The notes under the pieces: generated by a model
What the model was told of the DNA's origin: nothing
Databases searched by the model: none
The model's input: only the letters and a program-made list of their open reading frames with translations
Source: an uncultured Atopobiaceae bacterium
Lineage (GTDB): Bacteria > Actinomycetota > Coriobacteriia > Coriobacteriales > Atopobiaceae
Direction: 5' to 3'
NCBI GenBank assembly: GCA_905235165.1
Contig: CAJOKK010000107.1
Span: 1 to 5,123, forward strand
Length of the DNA stretch: 5,123 nucleotides
Part shown: piece after piece, positions 5,091 to 5,123 of the stretch
Layout: the number at the start of each line of letters is the position of its first letter
How positions within the stretch are numbered: the first letter of the stretch is position 1
Made by a program: the position numbers and the translations under genes

Positions 5091-5123
5091 ACCAAAAAGT
5101 GACATTCCGGGCCGTTTTTTGTC
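5091..5123 (+). repeat. Intergenic repeat core, copy 3 (cut by the window end)
   Basis: The first 33 nt of the core are present and match copy 2 at 32 positions; the change is T to A at 5098. The window ends inside the right arm at GTC, so the array probably continues beyond 5123. Confidence 0.75.

Noticed and set aside
4642..5105. Two 97-codon minus-strand frames with recurring peptides such as MSHFG and CDKKRPGM
   Set aside because: The periodic peptide comes from translating the intergenic repeats, and the frames run through the terminator or the hydrolase gene. They are likely to be spurious annotations in related genomes.
4899..5123. Possible CRISPR array
   Set aside because: Spacing between cores varies (95 and 75 nt), and the intervening segments are themselves related to each other instead of being unique spacers. 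No cas gene is present.

Overview
This window looks like a chromosomal segment of a high-G+C bacterium, most probably an actinobacterium of the class Coriobacteriia (Collinsella/Olsenella/Atopobium-like). The lineage is an inference. It rests on G+C of about 63% in a hand-counted stretch of hisF, on a secreted NlpC/P60 hydrolase with a PcsB-like coiled coil and a Gly/Ser/Asp-rich linker, and on the style of the intergenic repeats. No rRNA or marker gene confirms it.

Positions 1-3266 are the distal part of a histidine biosynthesis operon on the + strand: the last codons of hisH, then hisA, a DegT/DnrJ/EryC1/StrS-type PLP aminotransferase gene, hisF and hisI. hisH and hisA are 3 nt apart, hisA overlaps the aminotransferase gene by 11 nt, and the hisF ribosome binding site abuts the aminotransferase stop codon. 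HisI, HisA and HisH-HisF carry out consecutive steps from phosphoribosyl-AMP to imidazole glycerol phosphate and AICAR. The aminotransferase is not a standard member of this gene set and is the most interesting gene here. A 121-nt gap and a drop in G+C separate hisF from hisI, and no hisE (fused or free) follows hisI.

Positions 3267-3438 form an intergenic region. It holds a perfect 9-bp inverted repeat, a likely extended -10 promoter, and a second hairpin that would lie at the very 5' end of the next transcript. Positions 3439-4815 encode a secreted cell-wall hydrolase: signal peptide, coiled coil, Ala/Glu-rich helix, low-complexity linker, and a C-terminal NlpC/P60 domain with its Cys and His residues intact. 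A strong intrinsic terminator follows at 4840-4875.

Positions 4899-5123 hold no credible gene. They contain a tandem-like array of an intergenic repeat: two full 46-nt cores, a third cut by the window edge, a partial right-arm duplication, and GC-rich stem-loops between the cores. No CRISPR array, tRNA, rRNA, transposase or phage gene is visible.
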